Shown: positions 8,760-19,391 of the stretch, in pieces | Layout: each line of letters starts with the position of its first letter | Numbering within the stretch: the stretch's first letter is position 1 | NCBI GenBank assembly: GCA_040500365.1 | Contig: CP148031.1 | Coordinates: forward strand, 124,001 to 188,000 | Length of the DNA: 64,000 nucleotides | DNA from: Dehalobacter alkaniphilus | GTDB lineage: Bacteria > Bacillota > Desulfitobacteriia > Desulfitobacteriales > Syntrophobotulaceae | Direction: 5' to 3' | Made by a program: the position numbers and the translations under genes | The notes under the pieces: generated by a model | Databases searched by the model: none | Seen by the model: only the letters and a program-made list of their open reading frames with translations | Told to the model about the DNA's origin: nothing

Positions 8760-9812
8760 ATGGTTCAGCACAACTTATATAGTAATGAAAATAACGTTCC
8801 GAATGTCTTAGGAGCTGGTTTATTATGTTTGGACATAATTAAAAACATAGAAAACACGAAATATTTAAACGGAGGCTCATGTGGAAATGTCGTTTCCGCA
8901 TTGTCTTTTTTAGGGTGGAGATCATCTATTATTACAAACCAATATAAAGACCCAGCGGGTGATATTCTAAATCAAAATTTAGAGAGGCTTCGAGTTAGAA
9001 GAATAGAAGTTGGTCGGCCGATTCAAACACCAAGAATTGTACAGGAAGTCATAAATTCTGACCACAGATATCTACTCAGTTGTCCAGATTGCGGGAGAAA
9101 ATTACCTTCTATAGAACCTTTAACGGAAAAAACAGTAGAGAACATTGCTGAATCTTCAAATCATTATAATGTTTATTACACTGATCGTACTTCGCGTGGA
9201 ATCGAATTTCTAAGAAATATACTTCGTAATCGAGGTACTTGGACAGTATATGAACCAAATAGTTCTAGGAACATTAACAGCCTATTAAGAAGTTCTCTGG
9301 AATCACATATTGTTAAGTTCTCTGGGGAAAAGGTTTCACAATCGCTGGCGGATAAAATCAGGGAAATAGCCATTAATGGCTCTACTACACTTATAGTTAG
9401 AACTATGGGTAAAGATGGGGTTTTATTTTGTTACCGTAAAAGAGATAACAAAATGTCAAAGTGGTTTCAATTAGAATCACAACCTGTTACCGATTTTGTT
9501 GATTCTTCTGGAGCTGGAGATTGGTGTACTACTGGTTTACTATTTAATCTTGTAAATAGGCATCGTAAGAGTAAGTTGTGGCTTACCAGAGATGAAGTTG
9601 TCGCAGCATTACAATATGGCCAAGCTTTATCTGCGATTTCATGTTCATTTTCTGGTGCTCTGGGTCTAATCTATTCCGATAATGGTGAAAAAATACAAAC
9701 AATAGTTAATGAAGATACTCAATTTCGACTCTCTGGTCTAAAGCCTTCTTTACCCCCCAAAAAGTTGTCAGATGAATACTGTAAGACATGCCTACTTCCA
9801 TTTGAGCATTAA
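8760..9812 (+). CDS. PfkB-family carbohydrate/nucleoside kinase with CxxC insertions
   Basis: The 350-residue product is a ribokinase-fold kinase. NGGSCGNVVSA (37-47) matches the substrate-binding GG-N region, and DSSGAGD (248-254) is the PfkB signature with catalytic base D254. It should phosphorylate a sugar or nucleoside with ATP. The oddity is CPDC at 108-111 in the lid region and CKTC at 341-344 near the C-terminus, which together could hold a zinc ion. It has its own ribosome site (AAAAAGGAG) and may have its own promoter. The neighbouring SIS, HAD and PRTase genes suggest the same metabolite. Confidence 0.8.
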   Translation: MVQHNLYSNENNVPNVLGAGLLCLDIIKNIENTKYLNGGSCGNVVSALSFLGWRSSIITNQYKDPAGDILNQNLERLRVRRIEVGRPIQTPRIVQEVINSDHRYLLSCPDCGRKLPSIEPLTEKTVENIAESSNHYNVYYTDRTSRGIEFLRNILRNRGTWTVYEPNSSRNINSLLRSSLESHIVKFSGEKVSQSLADKIREIAINGSTTLIVRTMGKDGVLFCYRKRDNKMSKWFQLESQPVTDFVDSSGAGDWCTTGLLFNLVNRHRKSKLWLTRDEVVAALQYGQALSAISCSFSGALGLIYSDNGEKIQTIVNEDTQFRLSGLKPSLPPKKLSDEYCKTCLLPFEH

Positions 9813-9864
9813 TAATATCTATAAAATTTTGGAGATAAATGAAATAAATATCTAATATAAAATA

Positions 9865-9915
9865 GTAAAGAAGCCGTTTGCTTTATTGTCCTAATAAAAC
9901 AAACGGCTTCTTTAC
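9865..9915 (+). terminator. 16-bp perfect inverted repeat before parA
   Basis: GTAAAGAAGCCGTTTG (9865-9880) and its exact complement (9900-9915) flank a 19-base loop. It separates the AT-rich kinase operon from the GC-richer conjugation block. It may be a terminator for the kinase gene. It lacks a good T run on the plus strand, so an operator or partition site for ParA/ParB is an alternative. Confidence 0.55.
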
Positions 9916-9934
9916 GTAACAAGGAGGAAAAAAT

Positions 9935-10756
9935 ATGGCGAAAGTAATCGCTCTTGCCAACCAAAAAGGCGGTGTCGGCAAAACGACTACAACAGTCAAT
10001 CTTGGTATCGGCCTTGCCGGACAAGGTAAAAAAGTGCTACTGGTGGACGCAGATGCGCAGGGCAACCTTACGGATTCATTAGGTTTCCATGAACCGGACA
10101 ATCTACCTGTTTCTCTGGCTACCATTCTTACAAAAGTAATGACTGAGGAACGGTATGAACCTAACGAAGGCATCCTGCACCAGGAGGAAGGCATTGACCT
10201 TATGCCTGGCAACATTGAACTGTCTGCTATTGAGGTGTCGCTGGTAAACACCATGAGCCGGGAGATGGTGCTGCGCAGCTACATTAACTCAGTCAAGCAG
10301 AAGTATGATTATGTCCTTATTGACTGCATGCCTTCGCTAGGTATGATGACCATCAATGCCCTAGCAGCCGCGGACAGCGTGATCATACCTGTCCAAGCTC
10401 ACTATCTGCCTGCAAAGGGAATGACTCAGCTTATGCAGACCATCGCAAGGTTGAGGAGGCAAATCAATCCAAAGCTAACGGTTGACGGCATTTTGCTTAC
10501 GATGGCAGATAAACGCACCACCTTTGCCAAGGATATTTCCTTTGTGCTTCGGCGGGACTACAGCGATAAGATGTGCGTTTTCCAGACGGAAATTCCATTG
10601 TCCATCCGGGCTGCCGAAACGAGTGCCGAGGGCAAAAGCATCTATGTACACGACCCACACGGGATAGCAGCCAAAGCCTATCAAGCTTTCACAAAGGAGG
10701 TACTCGACATTGGCCAAAAGCAGCGTCAAAAACATGAAGCTGACCTCGGTAGATGA
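9935..10756 (+). CDS. parA: ParA/Soj-type partition ATPase
   Basis: The 273-residue product begins with the deviant Walker A KGGVGKTTT (residues 11-19) and has the DCMPSLGMMT switch region, both typical of ParA. It should bind DNA nonspecifically with ATP and, with ParB, stabilise the element when it is circular. The gene opens the conjugative-element block, has a strong AAGGAGG site, and overlaps parB. Tn1549-like elements often carry such a pair at this end. Confidence 0.9.
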   Translation: MAKVIALANQKGGVGKTTTTVNLGIGLAGQGKKVLLVDADAQGNLTDSLGFHEPDNLPVSLATILTKVMTEERYEPNEGILHQEEGIDLMPGNIELSAIEVSLVNTMSREMVLRSYINSVKQKYDYVLIDCMPSLGMMTINALAAADSVIIPVQAHYLPAKGMTQLMQTIARLRRQINPKLTVDGILLTMADKRTTFAKDISFVLRRDYSDKMCVFQTEIPLSIRAAETSAEGKSIYVHDPHGIAAKAYQAFTKEVLDIGQKQRQKHEADLGR

Positions 10757-11648
10757 ATTGTTTGAAACCGACGCCAGCCGTGAGGACAAACAGCGGGAAA
10801 AGGTTTTAGATGTTCCGCTTTCGGAAATCAGCGATTTTCCCAACCACCCCTTTAAGGTCAAGGCGGATGAAGCCATGCTGGAAATGGCTGACAGCGTCAA
10901 ACAGTACGGCATCTTAGTTCCTGCGCTTGTCCGGCCTAAAGCGGACGGAGGTTACGAAATGATTGCCGGGCACCGGCGTAAGAAAGCCAGCGAGCTGGCG
11001 GGCAAAGAAACTATACCCTGCATTGTCCGCGACCTGAACGATGATGAAGCGATTGTAGCCATGGTTGACAGCAACCTGCAGCGGGAAAGTATTTTGCCAA
11101 GCGAAAAAGCCCATGCCTATAAAATGAAGCTGGAAGCCATGAACAGGCAAGGACAACGGACGGATTTAACTTCTGTTCAAGTTGAACAGAAGTCAGAACG
11201 TTCAACATCAAGAGAAGATTTAGCAAAACAATCTGGAGAAAGTGGGCCGCAGATATTTCGTTACATTCGTCTAACCGAACTCATACCGACCATCCTTGAA
11301 ATGGTGGACGAGAAGCAGATTGCATTTAACCCTGCCGTGGAAATCTCCTATCTGACCGAAAATGAACAGACAGAACTGCTGGCAACGATGAAGCAGGAGG
11401 AAAATACACCGTCTTTATCGCAAGCCCAGCGGCTGAAAAAGTTCAGCCAGGAGGGCAGGCTGAGTGCGGATGTCATCTATTCCATTCTCACCGAAGAAAA
11501 ACCGAACCAAAAGGAAAAATTCAATATCCGGCGCGAGCGTATCGAGCAATATTTTCCGAAGAACTTTAACGAAAAACAAAAGGAGGACCTTATTGTCCAG
11601 CTGCTGGAAAGCTGGTACAAAAAGAGGCAAAGAGAGCAGGAACGGTGA
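10710..11648 (+). CDS. parB: ParB-like partition protein
   Basis: The 312-residue product has the ParB/Srx N-terminal fold: GHRRKKASELAG and DSNLQRESILPSE are the familiar ParB box motifs, followed by an HTH region (SREDLAKQSGESGPQIFRYI). It should bind a centromere-like site and load with ParA. The TTG start at 10710 sits inside the end of parA with AAAGGAGG ahead of it, so the two are coupled. No parS site was identified. Confidence 0.88.
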   Translation: MAKSSVKNMKLTSVDELFETDASREDKQREKVLDVPLSEISDFPNHPFKVKADEAMLEMADSVKQYGILVPALVRPKADGGYEMIAGHRRKKASELAGKETIPCIVRDLNDDEAIVAMVDSNLQRESILPSEKAHAYKMKLEAMNRQGQRTDLTSVQVEQKSERSTSREDLAKQSGESGPQIFRYIRLTELIPTILEMVDEKQIAFNPAVEISYLTENEQTELLATMKQEENTPSLSQAQRLKKFSQEGRLSADVIYSILTEEKPNQKEKFNIRRERIEQYFPKNFNEKQKEDLIVQLLESWYKKRQREQER

Positions 11649-11865
11649 GATATGGCGTGGGAAAAACAACCACATATATATCGCGCATAAATTCTTGAAG
11701 GTTGCACCAAGGGGGTAGACTATCAGTTTGACGGCAGGCGGAGTAAAGCATTGCTGTTTTGTACCCCTCTCCACACCTCACCCCCCTTAAATTTACCAGC
11801 CGAAAAAGAAATAACTTAGACTTTAAGAAGACATGATAAAAACCACATACAGAAAGGAGCATTTT

Positions 11866-12036
11866 ATGAAGCAGATAGTGCAGAAGAAACCAAAGACATT
11901 CCGAACCCTGATCCGTCAAACTCATAGCGGAAATAGGAAGATGGCGGCTGAAGATAAATCTGTGAATAAAGTGGAGAATGTGAATAGTGCCGGAAAAGAA
12001 CGTAAAAAACAACCGTCTTCTTTTTTCGGACAGTAA
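11866..12036 (+). CDS. Small basic hypothetical protein, 56 aa
   Basis: This short lysine- and arginine-rich protein begins MKQIVQKKPKTFRTLIRQ, has AGAAAGGAG upstream of its ATG, and ends FFGQ. I do not recognise it. It lies between parB and the methylase-helicase module, where related elements carry several small unassigned genes. The 217 bp between parB and this gene show no gene. Confidence 0.5.
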   Translation: MKQIVQKKPKTFRTLIRQTHSGNRKMAAEDKSVNKVENVNSAGKERKKQPSSFFGQ

Positions 12037-12142
12037 AGCGGCTCTTTGTAAAAATGCAGGGAGCTTTTTTTGTTTACAGCAAAAAAATAACGGAAAGGAA
12101 AATTTTAAAAAGAACGAATACGGAAAGAGAAGGGTTATTTTC

Positions 12143-12256
12143 ATGGAACTGAAAACGTTGCTGGCGATTGTGCTTTGCTTGGTTATAATCGGCGGGGCAG
12201 CTTTTCTGCATATTCGGAGAAAAAGAAAAATAGAAACAGGCAAAAAAAGGCGGTAG
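12143..12256 (+). CDS. Tiny single-pass membrane protein, 37 aa
   Basis: The product starts MELKTLLAIVLCLVIIGGAA, a single hydrophobic span, and ends in a strongly basic tail (RRKRK...GKKRR), so it should sit with the tail in the cytoplasm. AGAAGGG precedes the ATG at 12143. No family is recognised. It is too short to be sure it is translated. Confidence 0.4.
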   Translation: MELKTLLAIVLCLVIIGGAAFLHIRRKRKIETGKKRR

Positions 12257-12284
12257 CCCTTTTTTATCGGACTGGGATTGGAGC

Positions 12285-12902
12285 GTGAGGAAAGTGGAAA
12301 ATGAAAAACGAACGGTAGATACCTATGAGGTTAAACACGCCATCTGTATGGGAGATAAGGAAATTCTCTTTACGGAGGACGAAGAAAATTCCGACAGACC
12401 GTATATGGTGTGCAATTGCAACTGGGATAACCCTTTGGGTATCGAGCAATATTTTGAGGCGGTTGTAAGCGCGGACTATCTGGAAATGATGACAGAATTT
12501 ACTGCCCGTGTGACGGAACAAATTGAAGCAGTCAAAGCGGAGCGGGCAGGGATAGATGTTCCCTTGGGGACTTTTACTTTGGAACACTGTGTTCCGGATG
12601 ATCGCGGGGAGAGCATAGAAAACAAGGTCGCAGTCATTCGTGCAGAACGGCTGCGACCTGAATGTCGCACCGCCGACAAGCAGATTGTGCTGGTTACTGG
12701 CGGTTTTTGTTCTCAGGCTAAGGCCAGAGGGAGGGCAGTATATGTTGTCTATCTCTATAGCGGCAAGGAATCCCGCTGGAATCGCGAGGATATTTTAGGC
12801 GTCGTCAAAGCTGAATGCATGCCTAGTTGGGCGAAAGAACGGTTGCAACAGATTGAAGCTGAAAGACAAGTTAAACAAAAAAATCAGGAACAGGTTCGGT
12901 AG
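12285..12902 (+). CDS. Conserved element protein of unknown function, 205 aa
   Basis: The soluble product is rich in charged residues and starts at GTG 12285 with only a weak ribosome site. It has cysteines in MVCNCNW and a conserved-looking middle, but no motif I can assign. Position, between parB and the giant helicase, matches unassigned genes of Tn1549-like elements. It is followed by a gene with a strong AGGAGG site 13 bp on. Confidence 0.6.
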   Translation: MRKVENEKRTVDTYEVKHAICMGDKEILFTEDEENSDRPYMVCNCNWDNPLGIEQYFEAVVSADYLEMMTEFTARVTEQIEAVKAERAGIDVPLGTFTLEHCVPDDRGESIENKVAVIRAERLRPECRTADKQIVLVTGGFCSQAKARGRAVYVVYLYSGKESRWNREDILGVVKAECMPSWAKERLQQIEAERQVKQKNQEQVR

Positions 12903-12914
12903 GAGGTATCTTGA

Positions 12915-13214
12915 ATGGAGAAAGAAAATAACGCAGGCTATGCTATAACTGACCGGTTGAGTGTTGGAAACTTGGAATTTGTCATCGGGCAGAGTGAAAA
13001 CGCGCCCGCCAAGTTTGTGACCTGGAGATGCAACAAGAGTGAAAAGAATTACCACTGGGGGCACTACAGCAAAGACCGCCTGACCGCCCTTGAAGATCTG
13101 TGCAACCGTGCTTTGGATGAAATCCATCATGAGAAAAGTCTGCAAAAGGAAAATGATGCCGATGAAAAACCGGTGCGACAGGCCGAAAAGAAAAGCCATG
13201 AACCTGAGAGATAA
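12915..13214 (+). CDS. Small element protein of unknown function, 99 aa
   Basis: The product begins MEKENNAGYAITDRLSVG and has the pattern FVTWRC...YHWGHY...ALEDLCNRAL, which I associate with small accessory proteins next to the helicase gene in this element class, though I cannot name the family. The C-terminal third is lysine/glutamate rich. AGGAGG lies upstream of the ATG. It is 30 bp from the helicase start, probably in one transcript. Confidence 0.6.
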   Translation: MEKENNAGYAITDRLSVGNLEFVIGQSENAPAKFVTWRCNKSEKNYHWGHYSKDRLTALEDLCNRALDEIHHEKSLQKENDADEKPVRQAEKKSHEPER

Positions 13215-13243
13215 GAGGCAAAAGGAGCAAGGAGGGATTAACG

Positions 13244-16200
13244 TTGGCCACAAAGCTGCAACTGATTACGGAACTAGCGGAACGGGCAGCCCTTGCTGTC
13301 AGGAAAGCCCCGATCAACTGGACTTCTTTTTTGCAAACGGCAGCCTGGAATTATAAATACCCTTTTCAGGACCAGTTGCTGATTTACGCACAGCGTCCTG
13401 ATGCAACCGCCTGCGCTCCCATTGAAGTTTGGAATGAGAAATTGGGCCGGTGGGTAAACAAGGGAGCAAAGGGCATTGCCCTCATAGAGGACAGTGGAGA
13501 CCGATTGAACCTGCGTCATGTGTTTGATGTGACAGACACCAACAGCCGCTATAACCGCCCCGTCGTACTGTGGAAAATGAGGGACAGGTACACAAAAGAC
13601 GTAACCGAAACACTGGAGAATGCCTTTGGCGTGCTGGAGGAAAAACAGGAGCTGGAAGATGCTTTAATCTCCGCCACCCGCAATGCCGTGGAGGACAATT
13701 TTCTGGACTATCTTTTCGAACTGATGGACTGCCGGGAGAATAGCTTTCTGGAGGAACAGGACGTTCAAAACGTGGAAGTAATCTTAAAAGACGCACTGAA
13801 AAACTCAGTAGCATATATGCTTTTAATCCGGTGCGGCTGCAATGCCGACAAGTATCTGAGCTTGGAGGATTTCCAGAGTGTTTTAAATTTTAGTTCCCTG
13901 GACACAGTTTCCTGTTTGGGAGCAGCCGCCAGTGATATCTCCGAAATGCTTCTACGGGAAATAGGAGAGACGGTCAAAGAGCTGCAAAATGAAGAGAAAA
14001 ATCTAAGCCGTACATTTGCCAAAAATCAGGATGCGGAAGACAATAAGCCTATAAAGCACAGTCATGAAAGGAATGGTGAAGATGAAACTGACCTACACGC
14101 TGGAGGGCGATTATCTGATTCCCTACCTGACGCTGCCGGAGAAAGCGACGCAGATCGGAAAGTATGGGATGCTGCGCCAAACATATCTAAAAAACCACAA
14201 ACGAGGGATGTACGCCAGCCTGATGTTATCGGGCAAGCTGAACAGCCACCTGGAGGAGACCGACCGGACAGCGAAGGAGCGCGTCGAACAGATCACGGAC
14301 AAGCTCTTGCAGAGCAGTCCCGCACCGGACAAAGCGGCCGACCCACTAGGCTGGACGGGAAACCTAAACAGCCTTCGCCATTTGGCGGAGGAAACGGTGC
14401 TGACGGAGATTATATACAGCTAAGTATTTTCCCGACTTTTGAACAGCAGATTGAAGCCATAGAAAATGCTGAGGACGAAAAATCCTCAGCATTTTCTATG
14501 GCTCAGGAAGAAGTTGATCATGTCCTATGTAAGGGGACAGGTTTCCAAAACGGCAAGTTCCGTGTTTACATGCACTACCAGGAACAGCATACCCCGAAGG
14601 AAACCATTTCCTTTCTGAAGCAGGAGTATGGAATCGGCGGCGGGACGTATTATTTTCTGGATGGGACACGGGGGAACGATTGGCATGACAGTAAAGGGAT
14701 CTCCTTAAGCAAAAGCGGTAGCTTCATAACAAATCCGGAATTACGACTGTCCTGGAACCAGGTTGCCAAGCGGCTTGGTGAACTGATTGTTGTCGGACGC
14801 TATTTGAACGGTAGGGAAAAGGAATACTTGGAAAGAGAATACCTCCCAATTTATGAGCAGATGGAGGAAGAACACCGCCATCAGCTTGCCGAACAGGCTT
14901 ACGCCAAGGAAATCCTAAACCGGGAACCGACTTCCTCGAAAAAAGAAGAGACATCAGAAAGGGACTCCATTCATTATGCCTTTTCTCCCGGCGACACAGT
15001 GTATCTGGGTGCAGACGAATATGAGATTTTTTCCTTAGAAGGCGGAAAGGTGATGCTGCGAGACATTAACTTTCCGCTGTTTAGTAGAGAACTGGCTCGG
15101 GATGATTTTGAGAAGATGCTGCGGGAAAACCCGTTAAATGACCATCTTCTTGTTATCGGGGAAGAACCGGAACAAACGACAGAACAGAAAGCCGAAACAA
15201 TCGATAGCGGTATCGAGAGCAAGAAGCACGATGCGGAATATGGGGCAGAGCTGCCGGAAACACAAGCCGGAGAAACGGAAAACCAACGGGCCGAAAAAGA
15301 AATGGCAGTAGGCATCGGACTTGACATTGAGAACCGGTGCTATGAAATCGATGCTATTAATCAAGAATCCGGAACGGTGAGTCTGAGGGATATCACCTTC
15401 CAGGGCAGCACGGGCTTTCCCATTTTCCGCAGGGAAAGCGTCGCGTTTGTGCGCAGCATCATGGAAGAGAGCAATCAAGACTTAGGGCTAAAAACAGAGA
15501 GTGGAGAAGCAGTTAATGCAGTTACAGACAATGAACCGCAAAAACCGGTGCAGCCACGTGTCAATTTTAGAATTACCGACGACAATTTGGGAGCGGGCGG
15601 ACAAAAGGCTAAATATGGCTGGAACACTGCCGCCATCAGGCTTTTGAACCGACTGGAACAACAAGACCGCTTGGCTACGTTGGAAGAACAGGAAAGCCTG
15701 TCCCGCTATGTGGGCTGGGGCGGCTTGCCACAGGTATTTGACGAGAAAAACAGCCAATGGGACAAGGAATACACCGAACTGAAGGAGCTGCTCACTGATG
15801 AGGAATATACTTCGGCAAGGGCGTCTACTTTAAACGCCCATTATACGTCGCCCACCGTTATTAAAGCCATCTATGCCTGTCTGGAAAACATGAGCTTTAA
15901 GACCGGCAATATTTTGGAACCAGCTTGCGGCATCGGCAACTTTTTCGGGCTTGTTCCGGAGATCATGAAGAACACTAAGCTATATGGCATCGAGCTGGAC
16001 GGTATCACGGGCAGGATCGCCAAGCAGCTATATCAAAACGCCAGCATCGCAGTACAGGGTTATGAGGAAACCAGCCTGCCCGATAGTTTTTTCGACCTAG
16101 CTGTCGGCAATGTGCCCTTTGGTTCTTACGGCGTGGCGGATAAAAAATACGATAAGTTCAAGTTTTATATTCATGATTATTTTTTCGCCAAAACACTGGA

Positions 16201-19200
16201 CAAGGTGCGGCCCGGCGGTATTATTGCCTTCATCACTTCCAAGGGCACGATGGATAAGCAGAATTCGGAGGTGCGTAAGTACATCGCGCAGCGTGCAGAG
16301 TTATTGGGGGCTGTCCGACTGCCCAATAATGCCTTCCTTGACAACGCCGGTACGGAAGTCACCGCCGACATCCTGTTTCTACAAAAGCGCGACCGGGTGA
16401 TTGATATCGAGCCGAATTGGGTGCATCTTTCCAGAACTGAGGACGGAATCCCCGTCAACCAGTATTTTGCCGACAACCCCGACATGGTACTGGGCACGAT
16501 GGTCTACGACGAGCGAATGTACGGCAACAAAAGCGAAACAACCTGTATCCCTTATGAGAACGCCGATCTTGCGCTTCTTCTACGCGAGGCAATGGAAAAC
16601 ATCCATGCGGAAATCACGGAATACGAGATGGATGAACTATCCGATGACGCAGACACCTCCATCCCGGCAGATCCCAATGTGCGCAATTTCAGTTTTTGCC
16701 TGGTGGACGGCGGGATTTACTACCGGGAAAACAGCCGGATGAATCGCGTGGAAACCTCTGTCACTGCAGAAGGCCGGATTAAAGGCATGATTGCTATCCG
16801 GGATTGTGTCAGGGACTTAATAGAATACCAGATCGAAGATTACAGTGATGAAACCATCCAAGGACAGCAGCGAAAACTGAATCACCTGTATGAAGCTTTT
16901 GTCGCCAAATACGGACTTCTTAACAGCAGAGGCAACGACTTGGCCTTCTCCGATGACAGTTCCTACTGTCTGCTCTGTTCCCTGGAAATTATTGATGAGA
17001 ACGGTGAGCTGGAGCGCAAGGCTGATATGTTCACCAAACGCACCATCAAGCAGCGCAGCATCGTAACCCATGTGGATACCGCCGCTGAAGCCTTGGCAAT
17101 CTCTATTGCGGAAAAAGCGTGCGTGGATATGGGATTCATGCAAAGTCTAACGGGGATTTCCGAGGAACAGCTTGTCCAAGACCTGGAAGGAGTCATTTTC
17201 AGCGATACCACACATGTTAATGCTGACGGCGTGACCCGGTACGAAACGGTGGACGCTTATCTCTCCGGCAATGTGCGGGAAAAGCTGAAAACTGCCCGGC
17301 AGTATGCGGAAACGCACCCCGACTTCTATAGTGTGAACGTCACGGCACTGGAAGCGGTGCAGCCCAAAGACCTGGACGCTTCTGAAATCGACGTGCGTCT
17401 CGGCGCGACCTGGCTACCCCCGGAGGTGGTAAAGGACTTCATCCTTGAACTTCTGGAAACACCGTACATGTACAGGCGTTATATTGACGTTCTGTACTCA
17501 AACTATACCGCCAACTGGAACGTCAAAGGTAAAAACGACGACCGCAGCGACAACATTAAGGCTAACGTCACTTACGGCACCAAACGCATCAATGCTTATA
17601 AAATTATCGAAGAAACATTAAACCTCCGGGATGTGCGTATCTTTGACAATGTTTATGAGGACGGCGTTGAGAAGCGGGTGCTGAATAAAAAAGAAACGGC
17701 CATTGCCCAGCAGAAACAGGAGGCCATCAAGGAGGCGTTCCAAAACTGGATCTGGAAAGACCCTGAGCGCCGGGAACTTTTGACCAGACTTTACAATGAC
17801 CGTTTCAACTCCATACGACCCCGGGAATATGACGGAAGCCATATCAAGTTTACCGGTATGAACCCGGAAATCAGCCTGCGCAAACACCAGGTGGATGCGG
17901 TGGCGCACATCTTATACGGAGGAAATACCCTTCTGGCTCACTGTGTGGGCGCAGGAAAAACCTACGAGATGACAGCGGCTGCCATGGAAAGCAAACATTT
18001 AGGGCTTTGCAATAAAAGCCTGTTCGTCGTGCCCAACCATCTGACCGAGCAGTGGGCAGGGGAGTTTTTGCAGCTTTATCCATCAGCCAACATTCTGGTA
18101 GCTACCAAAAAAGATTTTGAAACTCAAAACCGCAAAAAATTCTGTGCGAGAATCGCAACCGGCGACTACGACGCGGTGATCATCGGACACAGCCAGTTTG
18201 AGAAAATTCCTATCTCACAGGAACGCCAAAAGCGGCAGTTGGAAGAACAGATATCCGAGATCACCAGCGGTATCCAGGAACTCAAAGAGGAACGAGGCGA
18301 GCGGTATGCCATCAAACAGCTGGAAAAGACAAAGAAAACCTTGAAGCTAAAACTGGATAAGCTCAATGACACCAGCCGCAAGGATGATGTGGTCACCTTT
18401 GAGGAACTCGGAGTTGACCGGTTATTTATTGATGAGGCGGACTTTTACAAGAACCTGTTTCTTTACACCAAGATGCGCAATGTGGCGGGCCTGTCCCAGA
18501 CCGAGGCGCAGAAGTCCTCCGACCTGTTTGCCAAGTGCCGCTACCTGGACGAGCTGACCGAAGGGCGCGGCATCATATTCGCAACGGGGACACCGATCAG
18601 TAATTCAATCACCGAGATGTACACAATGCAGCGGTACTTGCAATACGATGTGCTGCGGCAAAAAGGACTCCAGCATTTTGACTGCTGGGCCTCCACTTTC
18701 GGGGAAACTGTTACGGCTATAGAGCTTGCGCCGGAAGGCACGGGCTACAGGGCCAAAACGAGGTTTGCCAGGTTCTACAACCTGCCGGAACTCATGAACA
18801 TGTTTAAGGAGGTAGCGGACATCAAGACAGCGGACATGCTTAACCTGCCCGTGCCAAAAGCCAACTACCGCAATGTGGCGGTGAAGCCGAGTGAATTCCA
18901 GCAGGACATGGTGAGCGAACTAGCCGAGCGTGCCGAAAGGGTGCGCAACCGGATGGTGGAGCCTAATGAGGACAATATGCTGAAAATAACCAACGATGGG
19001 CGCAAGCTGGCCCTTGATCAGCGATTAGCTAATCCCCTGCTTCCTGACAATGAGGACAGCAAGGTTAACGCCTGTGTAGAAAATGTATACCGCTTCTGGC
19101 AGGAAAACCGCGATAAGCAGCTAACCCAGCTAGTGTTCTGCGACCTTTCCACGCCCAAGGGCGACGGGAATTTCAACGTATACGAGGATGTGCGGCAAAA

Positions 19201-19391
19201 GCTTGCCGCACGCGGTGTCACCGGCGAGGAGGTTCAATTTATTCATGACGCCAACACGGAAACCAAGAAAAAAGAGCTGTTTACCAAGGTGCGCAAGGGA
19301 CAGGTGCGAATCCTGCTAGGCTCCACTTTTAAAATGGGAGCCGGAACAAACGTGCAGGATAAGCTGATTGCCCTGCATGATCTGGATTGCC
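13244..19391 (+). CDS. Giant DNA methylase-helicase, 5' exon (split by group II intron)
   Basis: Start is TTG at 13244 after AGGAGGG. Order: an ArdC/LtrC-like N-terminal region, a disordered linker (about residues 270-390), an adenine methyltransferase region (EPACGIGNFF near 890, NVPFG near 955), then an SF2 helicase (Walker A HCVGAGKT near 1566, DEAD-like FIDEADF near 1729). The coding exon ends in the first base of a proline codon, where the intron begins; unspliced mRNA stops four codons later. Joining to the 3' exon restores DLDC-PWRPRDLEQRSGR, helicase motif VI, in a protein of 2374 residues. It is thought to act on element DNA around transfer. The linker DNA also encodes TnpV in another frame. 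Confidence 0.88.
14082..14423 (+). CDS. tnpV: TnpV-family protein nested in the helicase gene
   Basis: This 113-residue frame lies wholly inside the helicase gene in a different frame. It begins MKLTYTLEGDYLIPYL, continues IGKYGMLRQTYLKNH and LSGKLNSHLEE, and ends AEETVLTEIIYS, the full-length pattern of the TnpV family of transposon-encoded proteins (from memory). A ribosome-site-like GGTGAAG directly precedes its ATG. The overlapped helicase segment is low-complexity (rich in D, G, R, P), as expected if the helicase tolerates this stretch only as a flexible linker. TnpV function is unknown. Both frames look intact. Confidence 0.7.
   Translation: MKLTYTLEGDYLIPYLTLPEKATQIGKYGMLRQTYLKNHKRGMYASLMLSGKLNSHLEETDRTAKERVEQITDKLLQSSPAPDKAADPLGWTGNLNSLRHLAEETVLTEIIYS
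14455..14503 (+). repeat. 21-bp perfect hairpin inside the helicase frame
   Basis: The arms 14455-14475 and 14483-14503 are exact complements with a 7-base loop (CGAAAAA). The hairpin begins 32 bp after the tnpV stop and is translated in the helicase frame as the segment ending SSAFSMAQ. No T run follows on the plus strand. It could protect or end a tnpV message or mark an insertion boundary. Confidence 0.7.

Noticed and set aside
11590..12243. Long minus-strand frame after parB
   Set aside because: It is antisense to two small genes, has a Phe/Leu/Ser-rich composition typical of reverse-frame reading, and no ribosome site.
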